Shown here: positions 27,553 to 35,849 of the stretch, one piece after another | Numbering within the stretch: position 1 is the first letter of the stretch | Layout of the letters: each line of letters begins with the position of its first letter | Assembly (NCBI GenBank): GCA_046350935.1 | Contig: JAXLZK010000006.1 | Span: 62,001-126,000, forward strand | Reading direction: 5' to 3' | Origin: Nitrobium sp046350935 | Lineage (GTDB): Bacteria; Nitrospirota; Thermodesulfovibrionia; Thermodesulfovibrionales; Dissulfurispiraceae | DNA: 64,000 nucleotides | Made by a program: the position numbers and the translations under genes | The notes under the pieces: model-generated | What the model was told of the DNA's origin: nothing | The model's database searches: none | The model's input: the letters and a program-made list of their open reading frames with translations, nothing else

Positions 27553-28581
27553 TCAGCCTTGCCACTGCCGGGCAACCTGCATGAACCGCTGCAGGTTTTC
27601 ATAGGGGATGGTGGGAGGGATGTCGCAGCCAGGCATGAGGATGAACCCCCCCTCGGTCCCCACTGCCCCGATGACTCGCCTTGAGGCCTCCTCCACTTCC
27701 TGCACCGTGCCCTGCAGCAGTACCTTGACCGGATCGATGTTGCCCGCTATGCACATTTTACCGTGCAGTACTTCTTTGGCTTTTACCATGTCGGTCTTGT
27801 GGTCGAGGCTTGCGCAGCTTGCCCCGGTGGAGGGAAAGAGGTCGAGCCGGTCGGTGGTGTTCCCGCAGATATGAACGATGGTGTGGACCTCATACGACCG
27901 CGCCCAGTCGGTGAGCCTCTTTAAGTACGGCACCACGAACTGCTCAAACTGCTTCCGGGAGATGAGGTCCCCCGAGGCGGTGGGGTCCCCGACAAGAATG
28001 ACCTCCAGTATCCGCTCCCGGACCAAAGGCTCAAAAAAACGGAGGAGCAGCCGGGTGGCAAAATCAAGCACCCGATGCACCCAGGCTGGCTGCTTGAAGA
28101 CCGCCTTCATCATCACTTCCTCCCCGATGAGCCGCGCCGCAAGGGTGAAGGGTCCCCACGCGGTCATGGTCACCACATACTCCTCCCCGATCCGGGAATG
28201 GGTCTGCCGGAAGGCCTCCCTGATGGTGGTCATCACCGGGTCTTGGTCGAGGCGCTCCATGTCGAGGCCTGCCAGGTCCTTTTCCGAAAAAACAATAGGG
28301 TCCTCCAGGTCGGGAGCCCCGATCTCCCGGTACTTGATCCTGCCCCCAAGGGCCGCCACCGGAAAGTTGGGGTACCCCGAGCCCACATACACGATGTCGC
28401 TCCGCAGTCTGCCGGCCATCTCCACCAGCATCCCGGCCATCTTTACGGCGTCCCCGGCCATCTCCTCAAAGGTAATGCCGTAGTGATGGACGCTCCACAT
28501 CCCCCCGCCCACCAACGCCGCCGGTATCCTCTCCGCTCGCCCTCCGCTCAGTGCCCTCAGTATTACTTCTCTCGGTGTCAT
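27553..28581 (-). CDS. uroporphyrinogen decarboxylase-family (MtaA/MtbA-like) protein
   Basis: 342 residues with a UroD-like TIM-barrel fold. The N-terminus MTPREVILRALSGGRAERIPAAL is typical of the family. The zinc-ligand set of methylcobamide:thiol methyltransferases appears as HICGNT (His-x-Cys) and a later Cys in MPGCDIPP. So it is more like the corrinoid-dependent methyltransferase branch than haem-pathway HemE, which lacks these. It is followed on the same strand, beyond a gap, by the unrecognised 589-aa protein and the LarC-C-like protein. The acceptor and donor of the methyl group are unknown. Confidence 0.88.
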   Translation of the reverse strand: MTPREVILRALSGGRAERIPAALVGGGMWSVHHYGITFEEMAGDAVKMAGMLVEMAGRLRSDIVYVGSGYPNFPVAALGGRIKYREIGAPDLEDPIVFSEKDLAGLDMERLDQDPVMTTIREAFRQTHSRIGEEYVVTMTAWGPFTLAARLIGEEVMMKAVFKQPAWVHRVLDFATRLLLRFFEPLVRERILEVILVGDPTASGDLISRKQFEQFVVPYLKRLTDWARSYEVHTIVHICGNTTDRLDLFPSTGASCASLDHKTDMVKAKEVLHGKMCIAGNIDPVKVLLQGTVQEVEEASRRVIGAVGTEGGFILMPGCDIPPTIPYENLQRFMQVARQWQG

Positions 28582-28657
28582 GCCTCAACGCCTCCTTAAT
28601 GGCCGGGATAAACCCCCATTCCCTGCCGGGGGTGTCTACCGCAAAACCGGCTGCCGC

Positions 28658-29716
28658 CTATAGCCCCTGGAAACCGGCATCCGAGAAATGAGAATAGACC
28701 GCCTGTATTTCCTCTTGCTGCTCGATAAGAGTCCCGACAACCTTCGGATCGAAATGGCTGCCTTTGCATTCCTGAACGAGCCGCACCGCATCGTCCAGGC
28801 TCCATGGCTCCTTGTACGGCCTCTTCGAGGTGAGCACATCGAAAACGTCCGCCACCGCGCTGATTCTCCCCTCGACGGGGATCGCTTCTCCGGCGAGACC
28901 GGAGGGGTAGCCCGTTCCGTCATACTTCTCATGATGGGTCGCGGCGATGACCGAGGCGGCTTCGAGATAGGGGCTCGAACTGCCTCTCAGGATATTGTAC
29001 CCGATTGTAGTATGGGTCTTCAAAATCTCGAACTCGGCGCACGTCAGCTTCCCGGGTTTCAGCAGGATGGAATCGGAAATCCCTATTTTCCCGACGTCAT
29101 GGAGCGGAGCGGCATGGAATATCATGTTCTGTATCCCTTCGGCCAGACCCATTCCCCGGGCCAGCACCCTCGCATAGTGCCCCATCCGCACCGTGTGGTT
29201 GCCAGTCTCGTGGTCCCTGAACTCCGCGGCCTTCCCGAGGACCAGGAGAGTTTCGTGCTCCCTTTTCACAATCTCCCCGGTAGCCTTCGCCACTTCGCGT
29301 TCGAGGAGGTCTCCCCTGGCCTTCTGCATTACCTGGAAAGAGCGCAGGGAAGCGAGGTTCATCGCCCTGGCCGTGAACTCGGGGGCGTTGAACGGCTTCG
29401 TCAGAAAATCGGTTGCTCCGCTCTCGAGCGCCCTGATCCGGAGAGAGACATCGTCATCGACGGCGGTGATCATGACGATGGGGATATCGGAATGTATTCT
29501 GCGTATCTCCCTGGTCAGCGCCACCCCGTCCATCCCGGGCATGACAAAATCGGTAAATACCAGGTCGACCGGGTTTTTTCTTATATAGTCCAATGCTTCC
29601 AGCGGGTTCAGGAACAGAGCCGCCTTCAGCCCGATTCGCAGCGCCATCCCGCCGATAAGGTCGAGGCTCAGCTGGGAATCGTCGATCACGACCGCCCTCA
29701 TATCGTCCAGGTTCAT
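28658..29716 (-). CDS. response regulator with HD-GYP c-di-GMP phosphodiesterase domain
   Basis: 352 residues. The CheY-like receiver (VVIDDSQL, phospho-Asp in VFTDFVMPGMDG, Lys in FLTKPFN) joins through a coiled helix to an HD-GYP domain. HDVGK and HHEKYDGTGYP are intact, so hydrolysis of cyclic di-GMP is expected (RpfG architecture). The ATG at 29716 fits GGAG upstream better than the GTG one codon earlier. No kinase gene is adjacent; it is an orphan regulator between the UroD-family gene and msrA. Confidence 0.94.
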   Translation of the reverse strand: MNLDDMRAVVIDDSQLSLDLIGGMALRIGLKAALFLNPLEALDYIRKNPVDLVFTDFVMPGMDGVALTREIRRIHSDIPIVMITAVDDDVSLRIRALESGATDFLTKPFNAPEFTARAMNLASLRSFQVMQKARGDLLEREVAKATGEIVKREHETLLVLGKAAEFRDHETGNHTVRMGHYARVLARGMGLAEGIQNMIFHAAPLHDVGKIGISDSILLKPGKLTCAEFEILKTHTTIGYNILRGSSSPYLEAASVIAATHHEKYDGTGYPSGLAGEAIPVEGRISAVADVFDVLTSKRPYKEPWSLDDAVRLVQECKGSHFDPKVVGTLIEQQEEIQAVYSHFSDAGFQGL

Positions 29717-29861
29717 CACTTTCTCCCCATATTATGGAACGTTTACAATAATACAATCCCGTACTCCATAAAGCAATATAGGGAAAACTGAAAACCCGGA
29801 TCCCCTCTCCCCCACCTGAGGAGACCCATTCAGCTCCGGAACGAAGCAGCCGGTTTCCTGG

Positions 29862-29867
29862 TATAAT
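29862..29867 (+). promoter_or_regulatory. -10 box of a probable leaderless msrA transcript
   Basis: Perfect TATAAT ends five bases before the msrA ATG at 29873. No good -35 hexamer is visible. Confidence 0.55.
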
Positions 29868-29872
29868 TGAGA

Positions 29873-30508
29873 ATGAAGCGGTTTTTCCCCCTTCTCCTGT
29901 GCATTCTTATCGGAGGTCTTGTCGCGATGGCTGATGCGGAGAAAAAACAGAACGAGACCGGCATCCCCGTCAGGAGGACCGAGAAAGCCACCTTTGCCGG
30001 CGGCTGCTTCTGGTGCATGGAGTCCCCCTTCGACTCGCTGAAGGGAGTGATTTCCTCGACGGTGGGGTATACCGGGGGCCATACGAAGAACCCCACGTAT
30101 GAGGAGGTCTCCTCCGGAAAAACAGGGCACGCCGAAGCCATCGAGATCGTATACGACCCCTCTGTCGTCTCCTACGCGGAACTGCTGGATGTGTTCTGGA
30201 AGCAGATCGATCCGACCACGCGAAACCGGCAGTTCGCCGATGCGGGGACCCAGTACCGGACGGCTATCTTCTATCATAACGAGGAGCAGAAGAGGCGCGC
30301 CGAGGAATCGAAGAGAAAGCTGGAGAAATCGGGGAAGTTCCCTGTCCCCCTGGTCACCGAGATCGTGCCCGCCGCGGCTTTCTACCCTGCCGAAGAGTAC
30401 CACCAGAACTACTACAAGAAAAACCCTCTCCATTACAAACTTTACTTCAGCGGATCGGGACGGGAGGACTTCCTGAAGAAGATGTGGAGTCCGGGGTCAG
30501 GGAGATAG
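29873..30508 (+). CDS. msrA: peptide-methionine (S)-S-oxide reductase
   Basis: 211 residues. It repairs oxidised methionine in proteins. The active site GGCFWCME contains the catalytic Cys in its normal position. The family blocks VGYTGGHTKNPTYEEVSSGKTGHAE and the QYRTAIFYHNEEQK region are intact. A signal peptide (MKRFFPLLLCILIGGLVAMADA) implies export to the periplasm, sensible for an envelope rich in haem proteins. The start codon lies five bases after a perfect -10 box, so the mRNA is probably leaderless. It converges with the hydrogenase-like gene, 12-nt overlap. Uses Cys, not Sec. Confidence 0.95.
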   Translation: MKRFFPLLLCILIGGLVAMADAEKKQNETGIPVRRTEKATFAGGCFWCMESPFDSLKGVISSTVGYTGGHTKNPTYEEVSSGKTGHAEAIEIVYDPSVVSYAELLDVFWKQIDPTTRNRQFADAGTQYRTAIFYHNEEQKRRAEESKRKLEKSGKFPVPLVTEIVPAAAFYPAEEYHQNYYKKNPLHYKLYFSGSGREDFLKKMWSPGSGR

Positions 30509-31207
30509 GCGGGAGGCGAGCTCCCGCGCTTTTCCGTTGCAAAGGGCCGCAGGCCGCCCGAAGGGGTCGAGGGGGATTTCCCTGCCGAGGAGAAGCTGGA
30601 CCACGGTCCAGGCAACCGACTCCTCCTTTGCGGGACATCCGCCGATATTGATGGTGGTCTTTCCGGTCACTTCTCCCACCCCTTTCAACAGCGTCGGATT
30701 CGCCGGGGCCGGCTGCAGGGAGGGAACGCCTCCCCACGCAGCGCAGGTCCCCACGCATACGACGGCGCTCGCATGTCCGGAGAGATCCTCCACCGCCTCC
30801 CGGAACGCCACGTACGGCCCCTTCGCATCGTAGTCCCACGCCCAGATGGCGTCTCCGCCGCGCCCGACGGGAATTCCCCCTTCCACCAGGAGGATATACC
30901 CTCTGCCTGCATACGCCTTTCGCACCGCCTCCCTCTCGGCGCCCCCCGCAAGGGCCAGGAAAGTGGGATGGACGTCCGCATTGAGCGAGGCGACAAGCAC
31001 CTCGTCGGCGCTTTCGGGCGCGGGCGAAGCGATGCGGTTCAGGAGCGACCCGGAGCATCCCGCGCACATGCTTCCCCTCAACCGGATACCCACCGGTGTC
31101 GCATGCCGGACGAGGGCGTCCCTGAGCTCCGAAAGATCGCCGGCATCAAGGGAAACGGCGTCTGTCGAGGCTTCGCAGAAGCGGAGAAAATCGCGGCGGG
31201 TAATCAT
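30497..31207 (-). CDS. truncated orphan [NiFe]-hydrogenase small subunit-like protein
   Basis: 236 residues. It starts with a Tat-like MITRRDFLRFCEAS and keeps the ligands of the proximal [4Fe-4S] cluster: MCAGCSGSLL, CVGTCAAWGG and INIGGCPAKEE. It also has the family segment IPLDPFGRPA. A normal small subunit then continues with the medial and distal cluster ligands (a His/Cys-rich C-terminal domain of about 80-100 residues), but here the protein stops after ALCNGKARELASRLSP. No large-subunit gene is in the window. It may be a decayed remnant or a one-cluster redox protein. A strong GGGGAGGAG site precedes the ATG, so it appears expressed. Confidence 0.75.
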   Translation of the reverse strand: MITRRDFLRFCEASTDAVSLDAGDLSELRDALVRHATPVGIRLRGSMCAGCSGSLLNRIASPAPESADEVLVASLNADVHPTFLALAGGAEREAVRKAYAGRGYILLVEGGIPVGRGGDAIWAWDYDAKGPYVAFREAVEDLSGHASAVVCVGTCAAWGGVPSLQPAPANPTLLKGVGEVTGKTTINIGGCPAKEESVAWTVVQLLLGREIPLDPFGRPAALCNGKARELASRLSP

Positions 31208-31491
31208 GGCACTCCTCCCCGGGAGCGCGCACTGCCCGGAATGCGCCCCCTTTTTTGGGTGTGGAGGCAGCTGTCATCTGCTGCGGCAGCGTCTTGTCAT
31301 ATATCCGGCCCGGTTCTCCCGGCTCCGCTCCCAACACAGTCTGCCTCTACGCTATGCTACATGCAAAATACGTGCCTCCTTCTGCACGCTGTAACTTCAG
31401 GCAGTTGCTCTCTCCCCTTCCGTTTTCTGTATGGTTTGCCCTGCAATCCGGAACGGCAATTTTTTCCGGGGACTACGGGTTTCGCGCGGAA

Positions 31492-31511
31492 GCCGGCCTG
31501 ATCAGGCCGGC
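31492..31511. repeat. perfect 20-bp palindrome
   Basis: GCCGGCCTGATCAGGCCGGC is fully self-complementary. A third related half (CCTGCCGGC) follows at once. A T-rich stretch begins about 20 nt downstream. It could be an operator, a terminator stem or the remains of a repeat. Confidence 0.6.
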
Positions 31512-31571
31512 CTGCCGGCACGAGGTATGCCCCCTCTTTTTTTCTTTATTTCAGAAAAATCATAAAGGGGT

Positions 31572-31577
31572 TATAAT
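31572..31577 (+). promoter_or_regulatory. -10 box upstream of the DUF3617 gene
   Basis: TATAAT, about 40 nt before the ATG at 31618. The -35 region is weak. Confidence 0.45.
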
Positions 31578-31617
31578 GTTTATATTGTGAGCAGAAAACA
31601 TCGCTATGGAGGACAGC

Positions 31618-32043
31618 ATGACAGCACGAGTCGGTATCACGGGAATTCTGGCAGTGTCCCTTTTGGCCTCTTCCCTCGCCTTTGCAGAGGTGAACATGAA
31701 CGAGGGGAAATGGGAGATCACGGTGAAAACCGAAATGCCGGGCATGCCCGCTCAAATCCCGCCCATGAAGCACACCCAGTGCATTACGAAGAAAGAGGCG
31801 GTCCCCCACCCGTCTGAACAGAGCAAGGACTGCAAGATAACCGATGTGAAGATCAGCGGGAACACCGTGACCTGGGCCATCCAGTGCCAGGGAAAAGAGA
31901 ACTCGATGAGCGGCTCCGGCAGGGTCACCTACAAAAACGACTCCTTCGACGGGGTGGTCGACATGGCGGCGAATGTACCCGGGCAGGGCTCGATGAAGAT
32001 GCACCAGGTAATGAGCGGGAAGCGCCTCGGAGAGTGCAAATAG
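31618..32043 (+). CDS. DUF3617-family secreted protein
   Basis: 141 residues with a signal peptide (MTARVGITGILAVSLLASSLAFA). Family-typical features include an early GKWEITVKTEMPGMP, HTQCITKKEAVP, SKDCKITDVKISGNTVTW and a GSGRVTY strand. Four cysteines could form disulfides in the periplasm. The function of the family is unknown. The ATG at 31618 has GGAGG six bases upstream and is preferred over the ATG four codons earlier. It has its own -10 box. No neighbour explains its job. Confidence 0.85.
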   Translation: MTARVGITGILAVSLLASSLAFAEVNMNEGKWEITVKTEMPGMPAQIPPMKHTQCITKKEAVPHPSEQSKDCKITDVKISGNTVTWAIQCQGKENSMSGSGRVTYKNDSFDGVVDMAANVPGQGSMKMHQVMSGKRLGECK

Positions 32044-32083
32044 GAGCCCGTCTCCTCAGCCGGTATCCGGGGAAATATTTTTC

Positions 32084-32112
32084 TTGCCCTCCCCCCTCCG
32101 GTGTGCTATGAA
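32084..32112 (+). promoter_or_regulatory. possible promoter of a leaderless mlaC-like transcript
   Basis: TTGCCC (32084-32089), 17 nt, TATGAA (32107-32112), then six bases to the ATG at 32119. Confidence 0.4.
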
Positions 32113-32118
32113 ATAGGT

Positions 32119-32850
32119 ATGATATCATCCGGCGTCTTCCATCGCGCTGCTGCCGTTCTCCCGCGGAGGACCACAGGGGGCTCTGTTCCCCTGTTCGCCC
32201 TTGTTTTTTATTTCTTTTTTTTCCTTTTCCTCCCTCTCCTTCCCGCGCATGCGGGGGAGCCGACGGACAAGGTGCGGCAGACGATCGAGGAGATACGCAG
32301 CGTCTTCAAGGATACGGAGCTCAAGAAGCCGGAGAACAGGGAGAAAAGGAACGCCCGGCTGCGCGCCCTCGTCGATGAACGGTTCGACTTCGAAGAGATG
32401 TCGAAGCGCACCCTTGCACGCTACTGGAGGGAGAGGACCCCGGAGGAGAGAAAGGAGTTCGTTGCACTCTACTCCGACCTGCTCAAGGACATCTACCTGA
32501 AAAAGATCAAGCAACATGAGGGCGAGCTCCAAAAGCATGAGGAAGACAAGGTACTGTACCAGGACGAGAAAGTTGAAGACCCCTATGCCTCGGTCCGGAC
32601 CCTGATCATCACCTATGAGGGAAAAGAGATACCCGTGGAATACAGGCTGTTGAAAAAGGACGGGGACTGGAAGGCGTACGATGTGCTGATAGAAGGGGTA
32701 AGCCTGCTGAACAACTACCGGACGCAGTTCGGGCAGATCATACGCTCCAGTTCCTACGAAGAGCTGGTGAAGCGCATCAAGGCAAAAAAGATCGTCGCTC
32801 CCCCCGAAGGCAAAAAAGAAGACAGGGAAGACAAGAAAGAAGAGAGGTGA
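32119..32850 (+). CDS. MlaC/Ttg2D-family phospholipid-binding periplasmic protein
   Basis: About 243 residues. The N-terminal signal segment is strongly aromatic (ALVFYFFFFLFLPLLPAHAG). The family pattern follows: repeated basic helices with LRALVDERFDFEEMSKRTLARYW, TPEERKEFVALYSDLLKDIYLKKI, and the strand block VEYRLLKKDGDWKAYDVLIEGVSLLNNYRTQF. MlaC carries phospholipid between outer and inner membrane complexes. No other mla gene is in the window, so this is an orphan copy. The C-terminus is a very basic/acidic low-complexity tail. GTG 32101 is a possible alternative start. Confidence 0.88.
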   Translation: MISSGVFHRAAAVLPRRTTGGSVPLFALVFYFFFFLFLPLLPAHAGEPTDKVRQTIEEIRSVFKDTELKKPENREKRNARLRALVDERFDFEEMSKRTLARYWRERTPEERKEFVALYSDLLKDIYLKKIKQHEGELQKHEEDKVLYQDEKVEDPYASVRTLIITYEGKEIPVEYRLLKKDGDWKAYDVLIEGVSLLNNYRTQFGQIIRSSSYEELVKRIKAKKIVAPPEGKKEDREDKKEER

Positions 32851-32874
32851 GGCCCCGTTCAGAAGGGGGAAGTT

Positions 32875-34620
32875 TTATTTCTTTCCCGCCTTCTGGAGCT
32901 TCGCCCATTCGTCCTTCAGGGTGACCGTCCGGTTGAATACCGGTTTCCCGGGCGCCGAATCCGCCGTATCCACGCAGAAGTACCCCAACCGCTCGAACTG
33001 GAACCTGTCGCCCGGCTTCGCCTCTCCGAGGCAGGGTTCGAGGCGGCAGGAAGAAAGGACGTGCAGCGACGCCGGGTTCAGGGAGTCGGTGAATTCCTTC
33101 CCCTCCTCGACATCATCGGGGTCTTCCTTCCGGAAAAGCGTATCGTAAAGGCGCACCTCCGCAGCGACGGCATGCGGGGAGGAGACCCAGTGCAGCGTCG
33201 CCTTGACCTTCCGGCCGTCCGGAGCATCGCCTCCCCGCGTCGCAGGGTCGTAGGTGCAGTGCAGCTCCGCGATCCCGCCCTTTTCATCCCTCACCACATC
33301 GACGCACGTGATGAAGTAGGCATAGCGCAGGCGCACCTCGCGGCCCGGGGCCAGACGGAAAAACTGCTTCGGCGGGTCCTCCATGAAGTCGTCCCGTTCG
33401 AGGTACAGCTCACGGCTGAAGGGCACCTTCCGCGTCCCTGCCGAGGGGTCCTCGGGGTTGTTGACCGCGTCGAGGTACTCCACCCGGTCGTGCGGGTAGT
33501 TGTCGATCACCACCTTGAGGGGATGCAGCACCGCCATCGCCCGCGGAGCGCGCCTGTTCAGGTCCTCCCGCACGCAGTATTCGAGGAGGGCGAGGTCGAC
33601 GAGGCTCTCCCGCTTCCCCACGCCGATCCGCTCGCTGAAATTCCGTATGGCTTCGGGCGTATACCCGCGCCTCCGCATTCCCGCGAGGGTGGGCATGCGT
33701 GGGTCGTCCCAGCCGTTGACGTGGCCCTCGTTCACCAGCTTCAAGAGCTTCCTCTTGCTCAGGACGGTGTAACTGAGGTTCAGCCGGGCAAACTCTATCT
33801 GCTGCGGATGGTAGATGCCCAGCTCGTCGAGGAACCAGTCATAGAGGGGGCGGTGGTCCTCATACTCCATGGTGCAGAGGGAGTGGGTGATCCCCTCGAT
33901 CGAGTCGGAGATGCCGTGCGCGTAGTCGTACATGGGGTAAATGCACCACGCGTCCCCTGTTCTGTGGTGGTGCACCTTCTTGATACGGTACATCACCGGG
34001 TCGCGCATGTTGATGTTCCCTGACGCCATGTCGATTTTCGCCCGGAGCACCCGTGAGCCGTCCTCGAACTCCCCCTTCCGCATCCGCCCGAACAGGTCGA
34101 GGTTCTCCTCCACGGAGCGGGTGCGATAGGGGCTTTCCTTTCCCGGTGCGGTCAGGGTGCCGCGGTACTCCCTGATCTGCTCGGAGGTCAGGTCGCAGAC
34201 ATACGCCTTCCCCGCCTTGATAAGCACGACAGCGTACCCGTAGAGCCGCTCGAAATAGTCGGAGGCGTAGTAGAGCCGGTCGTCCCAGTCGAATCCGAGC
34301 CAGCGGACGTCCTGCTGAATGGCCTCCACATACTCCACCTCTTCCTTGCTCGGGTTCGTATCGTCGAAGCGGAAATTGCAGACCCCTCCGAACTCCCCGG
34401 CAAGGCCGAAATTGAGGCAGACGGATTTGGCGTGCCCGATATGCAGGTAGCCGTTGGGCTCCGGAGGGAAGCGCGTCATAAGCCTGCCGCCGTATTTGCC
34501 GGTCCTCATATCCTCCGCGATGAGGGCGCGGATGAAATGGGGCGGCGCAGCGGAGCCGGCCTCGCCCGCCCCCCCGGCCCCCTTCTCCTGTCTGCTCCTG
34601 TCCGTTTCCGGTGTGTCCAT
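32875..34620 (-). CDS. glnS: glutaminyl-tRNA synthetase
   Basis: 581 residues, class I synthetase that charges tRNA-Gln. It has FPPEPNGYLHIGHAKS (HIGH box), FRFDDTNP, the catalytic core with YDYAHGISDSIEGITHSLC and the KMSKS-like VLSKRKL. The anticodon-binding barrels end in FNRTVTLKDEW. The first 30 residues are an unconserved Glu/Gly/Ala-rich lead. The ATG at 34620 is preceded by GAGGAAC. It is divergent from selD and convergent with the mlaC-like gene. Direct glutaminylation is typical of Proteobacteria, Nitrospirota and a few others. Confidence 0.97.
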   Translation of the reverse strand: MDTPETDRSRQEKGAGGAGEAGSAAPPHFIRALIAEDMRTGKYGGRLMTRFPPEPNGYLHIGHAKSVCLNFGLAGEFGGVCNFRFDDTNPSKEEVEYVEAIQQDVRWLGFDWDDRLYYASDYFERLYGYAVVLIKAGKAYVCDLTSEQIREYRGTLTAPGKESPYRTRSVEENLDLFGRMRKGEFEDGSRVLRAKIDMASGNINMRDPVMYRIKKVHHHRTGDAWCIYPMYDYAHGISDSIEGITHSLCTMEYEDHRPLYDWFLDELGIYHPQQIEFARLNLSYTVLSKRKLLKLVNEGHVNGWDDPRMPTLAGMRRRGYTPEAIRNFSERIGVGKRESLVDLALLEYCVREDLNRRAPRAMAVLHPLKVVIDNYPHDRVEYLDAVNNPEDPSAGTRKVPFSRELYLERDDFMEDPPKQFFRLAPGREVRLRYAYFITCVDVVRDEKGGIAELHCTYDPATRGGDAPDGRKVKATLHWVSSPHAVAAEVRLYDTLFRKEDPDDVEEGKEFTDSLNPASLHVLSSCRLEPCLGEAKPGDRFQFERLGYFCVDTADSAPGKPVFNRTVTLKDEWAKLQKAGKK

Positions 34621-34827
34621 GCTTGTTCCTCGCACTCCTTCGATGGTAGGGAATTCCCCGGCTCAAACAATATTGTACCACATCGCGCCTGCCGGTGAAG
34701 CCCGCCGCAGCACACCGCACTCGGCAGCAAGCCGGAGGAAAGAGCGTTGTCGCGCGCTGTCGGACGCGGCAGGACCGCACGGGCGCCTTTCGGGTGTTTT
34801 CTTTACCTCCCTCGGGGTGTGGCGTAG

Positions 34828-34833
34828 TATAAT
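34828..34833 (+). promoter_or_regulatory. -10 box of a probable leaderless selD transcript
   Basis: Perfect TATAAT ends five bases before the ATG at 34839; no Shine-Dalgarno site is present. Confidence 0.55.
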
Positions 34834-34838
34834 AGTGC

Positions 34839-35849
34839 ATGGTGTATAAACTGACTGAAAAGGTGAAGGCCGCCGGCTGAGCTGCCAAAATGGGTCCGGC
34901 GGACCTGGAAGAGATTATTGGCGCCCTCCGGTTCGACGGTAATCCCACGGTGCTTGTAGGCCCCGGCGACGATGCGGGGGTGTACCTGCTCGGCGGAACG
35001 GCGGTGGTGGAGACGGTGGATGTCATCACTCCGGTGGTCAACGATCCCTTTCTCTTCGGCGCCATAAGCGCGAACAATTCGATGAGCGACGTCTATGCCA
35101 TGGGGGGCAGGCCCGTCGCCGCCCTCGCCGTCGCGGGCTTCCCCTCCTGCGATTACGGGCCCGCCGTGTTCCGGGAGATCGTGAAGGGGGCACTGCATTC
35201 CCTTCAGCGGGCGGGGGCGGTCCTTATCGGCGGGCACAGCTTTGATGATCCCGAGCTGAAATTCGGGCTTTCCGTTACCGGCGTCGTCAACAGGGACAGG
35301 ATCCTCAAAGTCTCCGGAGCGAGGGAAGACGAGGTGATCGTCATAACGAAGCCCATCGGGATCGGCATTCTGACCACCGCGCTCAAGGGCGGCAGGCTCA
35401 CGGACGAGGAGATGCAGCCCGCCGTGGAATGGATGCTGACGCTGAACGACGCGGCGTCCTCGCTGGCCCTGCGGGCCGGAGCCACCGCCTGCACGGACGT
35501 CACCGGCTTCGGGCTGCTGGGACATGCCTTCACCATGGTAAGGGGGTCGGAGATCGATTTCATTATCGAATATACCGCCGTTCCTGTCCTCGAAAAGGTG
35601 CGTGGAATGATCGATGCGGGGATGGTCCCCGGCGGCGCCCACCAGAATCTCTCTTTTCTTGCAGGAAAGGCGGACTTTTCTCCTGAACTGCGTGAAGAGG
35701 AAAAGCTGCTGCTTTCCGACCCTCAAACCTCGGGAGGTCTCCTTTTCACCATGAAGGAGGAGGGACTTGCCCTTCTCAGGGGATCCTCTCTCTTCTTCTC
35801 CGTCATCGGCAGGGTCGTGAAAGGGACCGGCAAGATCGTCGTGCGGTGA
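34839..35849 (+). CDS. selD: selenide, water dikinase with in-frame UGA (selenocysteine)
   Basis: Makes selenophosphate from selenide and ATP, the selenium donor for Sec. The frame from ATG 34839 passes a TGA at 34878-34880 and then runs open to 35849 (336 residues). Around it the protein reads KVKAAG-Sec14-AAKMGPADLEE. The Sec and Lys17 have the same spacing as catalytic Cys17/Lys20 of E. coli SelD. Starting at the ATG after the UGA would delete this active site. Further family motifs are GPGDDAGVY, SANNSMSDVYAMGG, GGHSFDDPE and FGLLGHAF. A short SECIS-like hairpin lies just 3' of the UGA. Its stop overlaps the GH57 start (GTGA). Confidence 0.95.
34885..34908 (+). promoter_or_regulatory. bacterial SECIS-like hairpin in selD
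   Basis: GGTCC-GGC-GGACC (34893-34905) forms a perfect 5-bp stem with a G-leading loop, extended by CCA/TGG across an internal bulge. The loop starts 17 nt after the UGA, in the range of SelB-dependent bacterial elements. Confidence 0.65.

Larger units (their letters stand above)
31208..31617. other. 410-nt gene-free stretch
   Basis: This lies between the divergent hydrogenase-like and DUF3617 genes. I see the Shine-Dalgarno site of the former, a 20-bp palindrome (31492-31511), a T-rich tract at about 31531-31550 and the promoter of the DUF3617 gene. No convincing coding sequence is present. Confidence 0.7.

Noticed and set aside
25538..27604. Open frame of 688 codons on the plus strand across the N gap
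   Set aside because: It reads through 100 N and is antisense to the 589-aa gene; composition (Gly/His/Arg-rich) is typical of a shadow frame.
31255..31590. Small plus-strand frame in the 410-nt gene-free region
   Set aside because: It has no Shine-Dalgarno site and no family features, and it crosses the 20-bp palindrome.
34890..35849. SelD starting at the ATG after the UGA
   Set aside because: This would remove the catalytic Sec/Cys position; the upstream ATG is in frame, has a -10 box and gives the normal length.
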